From: Rallus limicola
Taxonomy: Eukaryota; Chordata; Aves; Gruiformes; Rallidae
NCBI GenBank assembly: GCA_022605955.1
Contig: JAKCOZ010000008.1
Span: 5,582,001-5,646,000 of the forward strand
Length of the DNA stretch: 64,000 nt
Direction of reading: 5' to 3'
The notes under the pieces were generated by a model. The model had not been told where the DNA came from. It worked only from the letters and a program-made list of their open reading frames with translations, and searched no databases. How positions within the stretch are numbered: position 1 is the first letter of the stretch; each line of letters begins with the position of its first letter. Below are positions 13,411 through 26,400 of this stretch, piece by piece. A program made the position numbers and the translations under genes.

Positions 13411-16400
13411 ATAGGTGCAGAAGGTTGCATGTGGCCATCTGCACATCAGGGAGAAGGCTGGATACTCTTCTCAGCTCCTTTCTCAGCACTTTTTTCATGT
13501 ATTGATTTTATGACATTCTGGATGGATTAAAAGATGTGCAGGAAGATGTTCTGACCCCATTAAGTTTGCTCTTGGGTATCCTACTTTGAACACAGAGATG
13601 TCCAGGTGACCTGTAGGTGAGTGATGCAAGACTCTGGAGGGTGCAGCTGCCTGTTATAGATAACACATTCCTGTCGTCTAAGCTACCATCAGGAGTCCAG
13701 AAGTAATGGTGTTCCCTAAATCTCTTCATCTGACAGCTGTGGCCACAGAACAGCCATGCAGCTGTTACCACAGGTTAGGGTTGAAAGTATCATTGTTCAA
13801 TCCCATGTTTTTTTGATGCACACCAAAGCCTTTTACTCTAGAAGAGGGATATTGCCTTACAGCAGTCAGAAGTATTGTAGCTTGGAGGTGATTTGTGCAA
13901 ACCACGGCACTTGGGGAGGCTTGTTGTCTTGCTGTATGTGCTGCATTACTCTTCCTGTACCCTACACTCATATGCTGTAAGGTCTCTGCATCATCAGAGG
14001 ACAGCAGCCTGCAGACCTAGTGCTGTAGCACCTTTTAGAAACACAGCTTAAGCTATTTAAAAAAAAGAACAAACCCACGACCAGATAGGTGTTTCAGCAA
14101 AAATTAAATGGAAATTGAGGCATTTTCTCATATTAATACACACAAAAACCTCATGCACATTTTGTAATACAAAACCATGTGTGATTAAATATTTACCAGA
14201 AGGTTAATCTCAATATATTAGTCTCTGTTTAAGGAATATTATGGGTTTTTTCCTGAAATGAAGAGAGGAGCTTCCTGAATCGCTTTGCAAAGGCATCAGA
14301 CATTTTGATGAGTACATGCTTTCTCAGTAACGAATCCTCCCAAACCCATAGGAACCAAGGAGTTCACATGGATACAATAAAAGCAGATTCGAATACATTT
14401 AATAAAGTGATTTACTTAGTATTGATGGGATTTAACAGCTGCTTGCCTATTACTGAGTAATAACAGCTAATTTAATATCCATAGAAGAGGAAAGAGGGTA
14501 CTCTTCAAAATGCTAATGAATATTAACCGTTACAGAGCTCCTTACTGTATGACTCCATTCATACAAGTCCTTTTATAAGAGAAGACAGAAACACAATAGC
14601 ATACAATAAGGAGGAAATTGGACTCCTCACACTCATCCCAAACAGGTAGATATCAGAACCCAAATAGTAAACAGATAAATCTACCGTCCTGTCGCTAAGC
14701 AGTGAGACAGAGCCAGTCATGCCACCGTGAGATAACACGCCTCTGGGGCAAGGTGAGACATGAAGGAAAGCTGAGAGCTTTCAGAAAAGGGAGAGGAGTG
14801 ATTTTGTACAGTAACGTGCACTGCGTAGGCTTTGCTGTGAATTCCAAATTGTCCCTCAAGGACTAATTTTTGTTTAAATTAAGCACATGTTGTAAGGTAA
14901 CGCATAAAGCGCCGTGTGCTCGCCAGGATGCGGAAAGACTGTGATTCCACGGAGAGATTCTGGTGACACAAATTGAGTGAGCAAAGCTTGAGTGATTTAT
15001 CAATGTCACTGAAACCTTGAAATGGAATTACAGTCTAAAATGTGGACTTTTGCAGTATATAATTTGTTACAATACATATAGAATTTCTCTAATGTAGGAG
15101 AGGGTTGGGTTGTTTTTTTTACTGTGCCTATGGAGAAATTCTATTAAATTGAGATTTGTGCTGAATTAGCCACACAGCAAAATTCACAATTCTATGTAGC
15201 AAAATTATATGGATTTTCTACCAATAGCAAAATTCACCTCTGGGAAATTTAAGAAGTCAGAAAAACAACAACATTATCTGAGACAAACCTGTGTGCTCTG
15301 ATACTTACTGGAAGCATCCCTTCTTTCTCCTTCCACCCAAAGACTTCTCAAGTCACATGAGGTGAAAGAAGTGCTGGGAACTGGATTTTATTTCCTTTCT
15401 ATGTAACACCTGGATCAGCAGTTTGAAATTTGAGTTACCCCATTTTTGTGATCAGCGTATCTGCTCTTTGCATATTGCCTGCCTCCACAGAAGCATTCAG
15501 GAGAATCCTTTCTTACTCTGGGTTCTGTATGAAAGTTATTTCTTCATAATTTTCCTCAATTAAAAAAAAAAGTAGTGAATTAAGTGTTAAAACAGAATAA
15601 GCATCTTCAGAGGATGGGCAGCATATTTCTGGAACTTCAGATGAGGGCATTGAATCCCATTTTGGAGAAGATTGAGTCTCATGCTGCAGAGAAAAAGTAA
15701 GAATAGAGAGATGCTTGGATATTACTGTAGCGAGACCAGAGGAATACCTTAGATATTTGGAAGATTTTTATCTTAATAGCTGGTCGTTTTGCCCACAGGA
15801 TAGGAAATATGTGCTTCAGACATTTGGTAGTTGTATTAATTGGTAATTTTAGGACTTAACTTTCTAAACTCAGACTTCATTTTACCAGAATACTGCTACC
15901 TTAATGTGCCTCATTTGTCCTCTGGACTATGTGTAGCATTACCACTGGCACAGTTAATAGCATCTGGGTGGGTAATCTACTATCATATATTTCATCTTTT
16001 ACAGAAACTCTGAAGTTTGAAACATAAATCTTATGGGTTTAGAACTGTAAGATAGAAAGGTTTTGAACAGAGGCATTGCTTAGGGTTTTTTTCTACATTG
16101 TCAGTTTCTGTGAATCATTTTTCCCTTTCAGTGCACTTAGTAGTGTTGAAATGTTAAACACTGTTGTAACAGCTAAGGGTCTGTTTTAAATTCTCTGATT
16201 ATTTGTGAAAAGGCAGATAATGATGGGTCTTGATGCTTGCAGCTTCCTAATAGAGATTGCCTTGTGTAAGATCAGAGTTAAGAGGTCTCACTGACAGAAA
16301 TCAAAGCTTCAGGGCTTTACAAAACATCAAACTCAAGATTTTTCTGGGTGTAATGTTGGAAGGCTTTGGCAATTTTACTTGAACAGCCACTTGACAGCCA

Positions 16401-17760
16401 CCTAAAACAAATATTAAGAAACTATCGAGAGCAAATAACTGCATTCATCCAGTGGTATCATAACAACTGATCCATGTTATATGCATAAAAAGATGTTTAC
16501 AATTTTCTGGAAGTCTCAAGTCAAGCTTGTTTTATTGTGTGTTCACCTCTAATAACCTCGGTGCTGGTTACAGCGGAGACTAGAGCAACTGCAGGCAAGA
16601 ATTTGTACTACATTTGACTACAATTTCCTCCTCTGAGTTGTTTTCTCATAAGGCTAGGTCATCATGTTGATAATGGTATTGACAAGACAGCATATGGGGA
16701 TCCAGAGGCCCATTTCTCCACCTTCATATGGTGGAAAGTAGTATTAAACAGGCAGCACCACAGGGCAGCAACTGTCCTAAATTTAAATGAATATGGGAAA
16801 GTATTTTGGAGGTTTTAATTTTTTTTTTTAAATAAAGCCAGATAAGGCTCCAGCTTATTATATTTATATGTAACCTTTATGATGAAACCACTCTTCTTGA
16901 TTTATGAAGGTTTCACACCTCAGAACAGAAAACTGCATGAATTATGCAGAAAGGCTGAGTGTCAGATCCTGCTCTTTCTACGAAATCCTCTTTCTGATAG
17001 AATCCTGTGTCCCAAAAAGTAGTCTTGGGTTAAGGTAGTTAGGTATTTGGTGTATCTGGAAGCCATTAATGGCTTGTTAGTGATGAAACTGATTCGGTCT
17101 TGTCTAAAAGTCCTGCATCTTTTAGTTTCAACAGTAATGTCCTGTGCCTTAAAATGCAGAGGTTTGTACTCCACCTCTGCTTCTAATGGCCTACTGTACA
17201 GCTTTTTGGTAGCTCCTGTTAGACATGTTGGGTTATACTACCACGTGCCTCTTGTAGACCAGCATTTTACTGTGGCCTACCCACCTCTACAGCAGCAAGT
17301 TACAGTGGGGAAGGTACAGACCATCCGTGTGCCAGCCAGCAATGCTGACTTGGTTGTTCCAGAAAAAACAAAGAAGCGATCAGACTTCAGAAGAGTACCT
17401 GGAAGGCACAGTGCCACTTTGAACTTCCTCCTGCTTTGCTGTAACTTACACTTTTTTTCTTAGCTTATGCTCATTACAATGTTCATATCTTAATTGGTGC
17501 TTTCTGCTTTGTGTCGGCTGCAAAACGAAATACATGGCTAGCAAAGCCAAAGGATGGGTCAGGTAACTACTGTTTCTCATTACAAGGTTTGTTTTAATCT
17601 TACCCTGTGATGATCCAACAACCAGAGGAAACGACCTATTGCATTTTTCTGATTTGTAGTATTTTAAAAGTTGTATGTGTATGTATTTCTTCTTAGTGTC
17701 TGGCATTACTTAGAATTTTTTTAATGCTTTCTAATCTTTCTCTTTTCCCTTGTGCTGCAG

Positions 17761-17880
17761 GATCTGAGGGAGGAATGTATAAAGCTGAAAACGAGAGTTT
17801 TTGATTTGGAACAACAGAATCGAACACTAAGTGTGCTCTTCCAGCAGCGAGTCAAACCAGCTTCTGATCTCCTTCTTCAG
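17761..17880 (+). CDS. NCKAP5: NCKAP5 coiled-coil exon (120 nt)
   Basis: The exon encodes 40 residues, beginning DLREECIKLKTRVFDLEQQN and ending with SDLLLQ, between a strong acceptor (TGCTGCAG) and donor GTAGGA. It is phase 0 at both ends. The first 30 residues show a clear heptad pattern (L, I, L, V, L, L, L). The match to vertebrate NCKAP5 is nearly complete. It continues the helix of the preceding microexon and leads into the exon at 40089, 22 kb downstream. Confidence 0.97.
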
Positions 17881-19189
17881 GTAGGAGTGGCCTTTGCAGA
17901 AAGCAAACTATGAGCTTTGTATTTCTCACAATTACAAAATATTTCTATTCTTTCTAAGCTTATATCAGTGAGCAGAAAATGACAGTTGATAGATTTAATA
18001 TACTATATATCTGTAAGCTGATACCATTGAAACTGAGAGTGTACACCAATGAGCTATGACTGTATATTATATGCAAATGTGGAGAAAGGAGCACACCTGC
18101 AGAGTAACTTAGTTTTTTAGGTGTTTCTTCACTATGATAAATGGAATGATATGGGTTCATTATCCCTCTGCAGGGGAGAGGCTCAGATTCCTTAACGTGC
18201 TGCTTGATGGTGAACAGTGTAATTTCCTGTGAGAAGACAGCCCATTTATTTAACTTTTGCCATGTGTGTTACAAGGACTTCAGTACATCTTCACAGAGTG
18301 GTTTTGGGTTTGTTTTCCCCAACTTCTTAAGGAAGTATATAGCTGAGAAACCAATTGACCCATCTCCCACTCCTTGTCTGTTCTGGAATAGTAAGAGGTG
18401 TTTCAGTATCCCTTTTCATTTGACAAAGTCCATTATTGTGAATGAATCCATCCTTTTGAAGAAGTAGAATTTGCTTAGCAGAAGTTCCAACAAATGTGAT
18501 CATGACCTAGGAGAAAAGTAAATGAAAACTAATAACTACTGTTTCTAACAATAGGGCAATTCTCTTTTTTAGAAATGTGTGTTATTTCTTATTAGAGAGA
18601 GAGTCATTAATTTTGGAGGACAAATTAGGGTCATGTCAGCTAAGTAGATGACACTAAGTGTCTATCTTCTTTAAACCCTCTGAAGCTGTGCATCTGTATC
18701 ACGGGTCAATACTGACCCTTGCCCTGTTGCTTGTCAGCTGAGGGCTGCTAAGTTTTGTGAGCTCGGGCTTTATTGTGGAAACCTGGTCTGCTCACCAGCT
18801 GGTGCTTAAAGACAAGGGAAATCCCCATGCTTAGGGCAAACAGCTATATTTACTGTGAAACTCTACAGCAAGCGTGGTACCAGGTCACCATCCCAGAAAT
18901 ATGCCTTCCTGCATTATCCTCAGGTTTTTGTTCTGTCTCTTAATTGTGTACTGGCTTAGGTGTTTCTCGCTCAGGACCTTCTCTTCTGATGTTGTTACCC
19001 TTACTCCCTGCTTGCTTTCGTGTTTATTCATCCTTCAGATTCCCGTGTAGGACTGATTTATCTCTACAGTTCAGAGTTTCTGACACATCTACCACAGCAT
19101 ATGGACCTTTTGCTGCTCACGTCTTCTGCCTGCTCTTGACAATCTTCACATCACCTGCTTTTTCTCCCTCTCGGTTTTGTTTGAGGCTT

Positions 19190-19228
19190 TTGCTTTTTCT
19201 CTCTTTTCTTTCTTTCCTTTCTTTTTCC
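19190..19228. repeat. Pyrimidine-rich (TTTC)n-like tract
   Basis: The + strand has a C/T-only stretch of CTTT/TTTC units ending in TTTTTCC. It is a degenerate simple repeat within the large intron. No function is visible. Confidence 0.7.
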
Positions 19229-22107
19229 AAAGTGTCCAATTCCAGCCTGTGTTAGTGTTGGGGTAGATTGCACACTCGTTAATAAACGCAGGGCTCTTCG
19301 TCCCAATTCCTTGTGTGGCAACAGTAAAGCCAGGTTATTCTGGGAATGTGACAGAAGTGTTAGATAGCATCTGAAAAGTGGGATCAATGCTTTCACTTGA
19401 GTTCCTTGAAACTGGATTATGTCACTGCTGTGAAAGAAGTTGAAAGAGATGAACCTACATCAAGTGGAAGAAAGAACCAAATGCTCTAGCAGGTTTTCCT
19501 GAGGGATTCAAACCTGTTTACATCATTGTCCCTGCACAGTTTGGCAGGAACTAATGTGTATAGATTTATTTTTTTTTACCCCCTTCTCACTTGCTTTGTC
19601 TTTATTGGCTGAAGAAAAAAGAGAATTAAGATCATTCACAAAGTCCAGGTCTCCCAGACAGCAGCACAATTTACTGTTATGTCCCTGTGCTTGCTATCAG
19701 CAGATTTTAACCCCTTTGGGGGGAAAAAAGCAGAGAACAAGAGCTGCTGTTGAAACATTTCATATGTCATTTTAAAAAAAAAAAAGCCCAAAGGAAACAG
19801 TAAATTTGTGAGTTTCCAGAATCTTATTTACCTTCTAACTTTTCTCCAGATGAATTAATGGCATGTAGTCTGTGATCTTGCAGTCTGAGTCATAAAATCT
19901 GAAGAAGGATGTTTCTTTAGGACTGAAATTAAGCAAATATTGTTGTGTGCCTGCACAGAATTGAAGCACAGTTTGGATTATGTCTTGTTGGAAATGCATA
20001 CATCCCAGATTTAGAGCAGTAGTTAAATATTTGTTTAAATCTGTCACTCTACAGAGGAGTACTAAATATGTGGTTAAGGACATTCCTGTTTAAATCACGA
20101 CTGTAATCAAAATGAATGGGCAAACACTGCTGGGGGCAGGGAGTATACATGGTGTAATTTCACCTTTCCTGCACTGTCTGATACAATACAGTTCCGTTTT
20201 ATTTGCATGCTGATCTCATCCTAGGAGTATGCACACTCAGAACAATTAAAAATCTTGCAGAATGCTGCAGAAGAGGCATTAAGCTAAAAATAAATAGTAC
20301 AAAACACTTTTTCTGCATATCAGCTTCTGCAGTTTGTGTAGTGCCATCAAATTACTCTAATTGACATTAGAAGACTTCTCTTAAGGAGTAAGCTTATTTT
20401 TAAACCAAGAATGTTCTGGACATCCTGGATTTTGACAGATACAGATCTCCTTTTTTTAAAAAAAAGTCAACATTTCCCTAGCTTTTGTGTACATCTGATC
20501 ATAAGCAAATAATACATGATATATGTGTCTTCTTAAGAACGAGATCATCACTCACATATTTTAATGAAAAGATTGGTACCAGTGTTCTGAGTTGGCAGAA
20601 TGACAGCCCATATACCGTACCAATTGCAGTGTTGGTTTTTGTCATGCTTCTCTTTTTGATCTATGTGATCAAAAAGAACTGATTGCTACCAATTTAAAAA
20701 AAAAAAAAAATCAGGTAATAAGGTCTTCATGACTGCTTCAGGAATCCTTCACTGCTATTAAAAGTATTGCATTTTCATGCATTCACAGAAAGTGTAAATA
20801 CTCATTAAAATGAAGGGCCTAATAGTATTTTAAATGCAATAAGCATGTTTTCTTGAGGCGTGTGATTATGTCTGAATTCTTTCCTTCTAGAAATTTTGGT
20901 GTGCTTACTGCTTGTAGGGAGAGTGACACAGAGCCTATGCCACTCCTGCTCTGAAAAGATTAAGTAATGCTGATGCAAAATGTAAGGAGGAAAAAGAGAT
21001 AGATAACTCAAGCTTTTTCCTCTTTTCTGTCACCTCTCTCATATTGTGGATGATTGTGAGAGCTGCCCTATCTTTCTGGGGATATTCTTTATAGCTGAAG
21101 GGTGTGCTTTGCAGACCCAGGATTAGGGTAGATAAATAAAAAGGAGCCTGATCACCTTTTTTTAAAAAAAATATATATTCAACCAATTTCTCTTCTTAAC
21201 GTGAAAAAGGGGGAAAGGAGCTTCTGTCTCAGCACCGTTTGAAGAAGAGCAATAGTTTTAGTTAAAAACTAGCAGAGAAGAGTAGCTTCTGCACAAGCAG
21301 CCTTCGTTTTCCTCAGTTAATGTGATTGCTAAAAAGAGATAACATTGTGAGAGCTTTTTTAAAATTAAGAGATCTTTGGGAGGAGAAAACCAGGAACTTC
21401 TGTTTCATGAGTCACTCTGTATTTCCTCTGGAAGTGGGAGAAATAGTGGGAATTAAGATACTTACGATATAAAATGGGGTAGAGAGAAACTGATTGGAAG
21501 TGAAGAGGGAAATTTGTGGAGGTCACTGAAAGGATAAGATAAATCCAACAAAGGACAGAAGAGTAGGAGTAAGAAGTCTTAGATGAAACTTAGCTCTTCT
21601 GCTTTGCCTGTGGCCGTATATAGAATCTGTGAAATATGTTTAAATGTAAATGTCAATATCACTATATTTCTATCTTGGCCTTATTTTTGCTAAGTGATGC
21701 ATTACTTTCTTCAAAGAATCACCAATTGGCAGAGATTTTTTTCCACTTCTTAGTTATGTTGTCTCAGACTTATTTCAATTTTATCCTGTATAGGCTGCTC
21801 AGTCTTGAGACATAGATCTTTACACAGATCTTTTCCTTCTACTTAGCCCTCTTTTTCTACTCCTACCTGAAAATATAACTAATGACATTGAACCTGTTTC
21901 TGATATTACATATCCATCCCCTTTTTGCAATAATGATGACTTGTATAAAGTTACTAAGCATAACAGGGGTCAGGGTTTGCCTTCTGATAGGTATCACAGT
22001 AATTTGCTTATATGATGTATCTGTGTTTACATAAATTCAACTTTTTTTATTAGCTGACTTGCTTTCACTTTTCACCCAGGATTTGCCATCAGAGATTTTT
22101 TTATAAA

Positions 22108-22628
22108 TGTGGCTTAACCCAGCAGGCAGCTAAAACAGCCTCTCACTCCCCCCACAGTGGGATGTGAGGGGAGAATTGAAAAGAAAAAAAAAAGGAAAAT
22201 TTTTAAGTTGAGGTAAAAACAGTTAAATAGGATGGAAAAGGAAGGCAGCAGCAACAGCAATAATAATACAATATACAAAATGAGTGATGCACAGCAAAAT
22301 TGCTCATCAGCCAAAGCCAATGCTCAGTTTTTGAGCCAAACTGCTTCCCACCCAAGCCCCCCCCCTTCAATTATATATGGAGCATGATGTCATATGGTAT
22401 CAAATATCTGTTTGGGTCAGTTGTCCTGGTTATGTCCACTCACAACTTCTTGTGCATCCCTGCCTTCTCCTTGGCAACCCACTATGAAAAGCTGAAAAGT
22501 CCTTGACTGCTTAGCAACAACTACAACATCAGTGTGTTATCAACATTATTCCCATTTTGTATCCAAAACACAGCACTATACCAGCTGCCAGAACCAAAAT
22601 TAACTGTCTCGGCTAAAACCAGAGTGCA
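22108..22628 (-). mobile_element. Solo LTR of an avian endogenous retrovirus, antisense
   Basis: The + strand runs from TGTGGCTTAACCC to CTCGGCTAAAACCAGAGTGCA, the reverse complement of the usual avian LTR form that begins TGTCCTGGTTT. Internal landmarks are CTCACTCCCCCCACAGTGGG, GAGCATGATGTCATATGGTA and GTGTGTTATCAACATTATT. The length, about 520 bp, fits a complete LTR. The end at 22628 is worn and I see no matching target-site duplication, so the exact border is approximate. No internal retroviral genes flank it. Confidence 0.88.
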
Positions 22629-22739
22629 GGGAGCCTTCAGTGAAATCTGTTAAAAAGCTGCAAGTAGCAACACTTACTGAGTTGATTTGGTTAAAGAATA
22701 AACTTTCCATCTTTGGGAAAGTATAAAATAATATTTCTA

Positions 22740-23179
22740 ATCGTATCTGTTAGTTTGGGATGAGGTAGAGCTCATTTGCTTCATAATAGCTAGTACAGGG
22801 CTATGTTTGGGAAAAGAGTGTTGATAACACACTGATATTCCAGACTGTATGGCATCATGCTCAGCGTATAAGGGGCTGGTGGAAGAAGGAGGTGGGGTAT
22901 ATTCAGAGTGGTGGTGTCTGTCTTCACAAGTAACCATTACATGTAATGAAGCCCAGCCTTCCTGGAGATGGCTGAACACCTGCCTGCCCATGAGCAGTGG
23001 GGAATGAATTCCTTGTTTTGCTGTGCGTGTGCACATGGCCTTTAGCTTTACCTGTTAATCTGTCTTCGTCTCAACCCATGAGTCTTCTTACTTTTGCTCT
23101 TCTGATTCTCTCCCCTATCCTACCAGGGGAGTGAGCAAGTGGGTATGTGGTGCATAGTCGCTGGCTGGGGGCCATGACA
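22740..23179 (+). mobile_element. Solo LTR of the same avian ERV family, sense and degraded
   Basis: It starts with a degraded TTAGTTTGGGATGAG and continues AATAGCTAGTACAGGGCTAT and GTGTTGATAACACACTGAT. It ends with AATGAATTCCTTGTTTTGCT, TCTCAACCCATGAGT, GATTCTCTCCCC and CTGGGGGCCATGACA. These are the U3-to-U5 landmarks of the LTR at 22108-22628, read on the opposite strand. It is more mutated and slightly shortened. It abuts a CR1 copy directly at its 3' end. Confidence 0.85.
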
Positions 23180-23440
23180 TGATTAAGCTAAAAGATGGTA
23201 GATTTAGATTACGTATAAGGGAGAAATTCTTCACACTGAGGGTGCTGAGGCACTGGCATGAGCTCTCCAGAGAAGTTGTGGCTGCCCCTGGATCCTTGGC
23301 AGTGTTCAAGGCTGGGCTGGATGGGGCTTTGGGCAACCTGGGCTAGTGGAGGGTGTCCCTGCCCATGGTGGGGGGTGGGACTAGATGGGCTTTCAGGTTC
23401 CTTCCAGCCCAGACCAGTCTGGGATTCGGTAATTCTATGG
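23180..23440 (+). repeat. CR1 LINE fragment, sense
   Basis: Recognisable CR1 words appear in order: GATTAAGCTAAAAGATGG, AGATTTAGATTACG, AGGGAGAAATTCTTCACACT, CCAGAGAAGTTGTGGCTGCC, GTTCAAGGCTGGGCTGGATG, GGCTTTGGGCAACCTGG and the terminal AATTCTATGG. About 260 bp of the 3' end is present. The left border touches the end of the sense LTR without an intervening gap that I can see. Confidence 0.94.
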
Positions 23441-26400
23441 TCATAACAATTATAGTATCTCTGATCCTATATTTTCATTACCATTTTATTTCCACTATAA
23501 AAACTCTGTCAACTCCAGAAAAAAAAGCAGGGAGCACTGTGGAAGCATCCATTTTCTCCTTGTGTTTCTCCAGCTAAATTAGTTTCATTTATTACCCATG
23601 GACCATCCACATTGTTTAGTTTGGTGTCTAAAATTTTGTCTAGAATGGTACAGCACAGTCTGCTGAATTCTCAGAAGGTGAATTTAAATAACTACTCTGC
23701 TATAACTGCATTGATATTAGCTCTCTCAATAACCTGACAATTATGCCCTGACATATGAGGGAAAGTGTAGCTGTGCATACTTGGATAGGAACAATTGTAC
23801 AGTTTAGCAGGGAAGGGTGAATTGCAACAACGCCACTATTATATATGGGAAGGAAAAAAAGATAGTTAATTGCCCTAACACCTGACAGAAGGAGGTGGAA
23901 TATCTGGCCTCAGAGTCTGACCTCTGGTTCAGACACCATTAGACGTGATGAAGTCTGAATGCAGATGGTTAAAAGTGAAGTTGCATTGCTTTACAGCAAT
24001 CAAATATGCAAAATATTTAAGTGTTTCAGAAAATAAGTATCTGAGGGTTTGAAATTTAAAGATCATCACACAGTGTTAGAAAACAGTTGGTCCAAAGTGT
24101 ATTTAAATAACTGGATCATTATATGCAGAGCAGCAGCGTAATTCCCATCTGACAGGTGCCGACTAGTAGTCCTGCCTTGTGCCTCTGGGCTCTTCAGAGA
24201 GCAGGCAGCCTTGAGACCAAGATCAGCAAATTGTATTTGAAGTTTTGAAACTCCTGCAGTTGACCTACTTATTTTCTTACTTCGCATTTGATCCTTTGTA
24301 TCAGATTGTCAGGGTGCTCTTATCTGCAGATCTTCTGAAAAGTTCCAGTTCCAGAACAAACTCTATCCTTTTATTCTCAGTAAACACATAAATATAAATC
24401 AGGTGCTGCATTATCTGTAGTGATATTTATTTACTCAGGAATCAAGACTGGTGGCTTGAAAGAGAAATGAATTTTAGATCTGCTGCTTGTTTCAGAAGTA
24501 GTGGAAAACTGCTTAGAAAGTTATGACAACAGGCAGAAAGTAATCACATAAATATAAAGCACATTTGAGATATATTAGGTTTAAAATAATACATTAAACT
24601 TAGCCCGAAAATTACATTGCCAGTAGAGCACCTACTAGCAAGTGAGGTGGTGGTTTTTACACCATTTACAGTTCTGAAGAGATTTCAGGCTGTAGCCCTG
24701 CTGCAGTCTTCCTCCAGATGATGTCTAACAAAGGTGCACAATTACTGTCATGAAGGTCCTGTCCCAAGAAAGAGGTCTTGTAGCAGTCAGAAATGTATAT
24801 GCTAAGGAAACATTGCAGGAATAAGGTATTCACGGTAGCCTGCTGGTAGGGTGAATATGTGCCCAGTCAGTGATGAGAGAAGGAAATTAAATAGCTTGAA
24901 TGAAAAGCAGCAGCCTAACACCAGAAAGAGGCTGATATCTGACATTCTGCCTGGAAAGAGGTTCTGAGATAAGGAAATTCTGGGGAACACACTGAGAATC
25001 ACTGGATGTCGTCTGCAGCAGTGGCTCTCTACAAGCAATCTCTGGTTACAGGCACTTATGCCTGTAAGGAGGGAAATCAGCCATGTTGTGTAGACCTCCA
25101 AGAAGCCAAACGGCTGAGGTGGCTGTTCTTGTCCTTTGGGAACACTGGTTTGTAACATAGGGGATTCCCAATGTGTTCTTTTCTGACCAGGGAAATAGAA
25201 AACTTTCATTCTGAATGTAAAACAATTGTCAAAATTATTTGTTGCATTTAAATCTAATTCAGGATGATAGAGAAACATCACCATTTTTTTGTTAGTGGCA
25301 TGATTTCTGAGAAGAAAGGTAGGGCATTATCCCTCACAACATTTAAAACTAAAGCAAACAAAGCACAGCTTGAGCTTCAGTGGATTCAGTGGAGAACAGT
25401 ATTTTATTATGAGGGCATTAGGTCAACTGACCTGACAGGTCTGCTCCATCTATAATTTGTTTTGGTGGTCTCCCATCCTTTCAGACCGTTCTCTCTTATT
25501 TCAGCACCTAAATTCTTACAAATTTGCTTTCAAAGAAAAAGAAAATATTAACGAAAGATCACTGTGTATGTAGTTCTGATGAGAATGAAAACTACCCCCG
25601 ACTGCTAGAATTTTCTATGTCCAAGTACTTTAATTAGCCTTGAGAGGTTCCAAAGGAAAGCACTGAAAGGCTTTGCATTTCTACATAAACATGGCATTTT
25701 GTGATATGACTTTAAATTTATAATTTTCAGATACCAAATCTAATAATGAGCTATTTCTGTTTTCCTGTGATAATAAATTGCTACAGATATACCCAAACCA
25801 GTAAATCAAATGATCAAATAATCGTTAGGAAAGCCACAAGTGATCTTTGGTGAAGTATTTATGAATGATTTTGATTGAGGATAGCAATATTTTTTAAGTT
25901 TATATAGGCATTGCAGTTTATATAGAGCAAAGACAGTTTTTCAGAGTAAGCATGTGTCAAGAAAACTGTGGGGCTGTCCTGGTGTGACAGGCCTTACTGA
26001 CAAAAGTAAGATTTTACTGCCTGGTTTTTAAACAAAGAAAAATACCGAGGGACAGTGGGTGAACCATAGATTTCTCTTTATTTTATGCATAGATTTTTAT
26101 TATCTGTGATGATACACACGATGGCAGGAATCTAATATGGCATTTGAAATCCTAAGCAAGTATGTGGACAGAGAACATATGAGAATGTTTTCCATTCTTT
26201 TTCCTGCTATTTTGTACATAGACATGGGAATAGATTTAAGGAAGAAGGAAGGAGTTTCACAGTATGAAACAGAATTGCTGTACTCCTTTACAAGCTTCTC
26301 CTGTGCTTTAAACTTCTAATAATCAGTAAAAAGATCAGGGTTGTTTTATTTCATGCAGTTATGTTTAACCTATAACAAGGCTTTTCCTGCTGGATGTTAT

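Larger units (their letters stand above)
11583..17760 (+). other. NCKAP5: NCKAP5 intron, 6.2 kb
   Basis: The intron runs from donor GTAAGT to a strong pyrimidine-rich acceptor (CCTTGTGCTGCAG). It contains a truncated minus-strand LTR very close to the donor (about 11625-11737), a GC-richer low-complexity block (about 12780-13110) and a minus-strand CR1 (about 13125-13410). A 138-codon open frame at 17047-17463 has no recognisable relatives. The rest is AT-rich intronic sequence. Confidence 0.85.

Noticed and set aside
17047..17463. 138-codon + strand ORF upstream of the 17761 exon
   Set aside because: It ends before the exon and is not in a supported splice arrangement. The known protein passes directly from the microexon to 17761 without it.
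22114..23336. Short ORFs at 22.1-23.5 kb
   Set aside because: They fall within the LTR and CR1 copies and carry no retroviral gene signature.
24802..25284. 160-codon minus-strand ORF in the large intron
   Set aside because: No recognisable domain, transposon border or splice context. Length alone is not enough in 128 kb of double-stranded search space.
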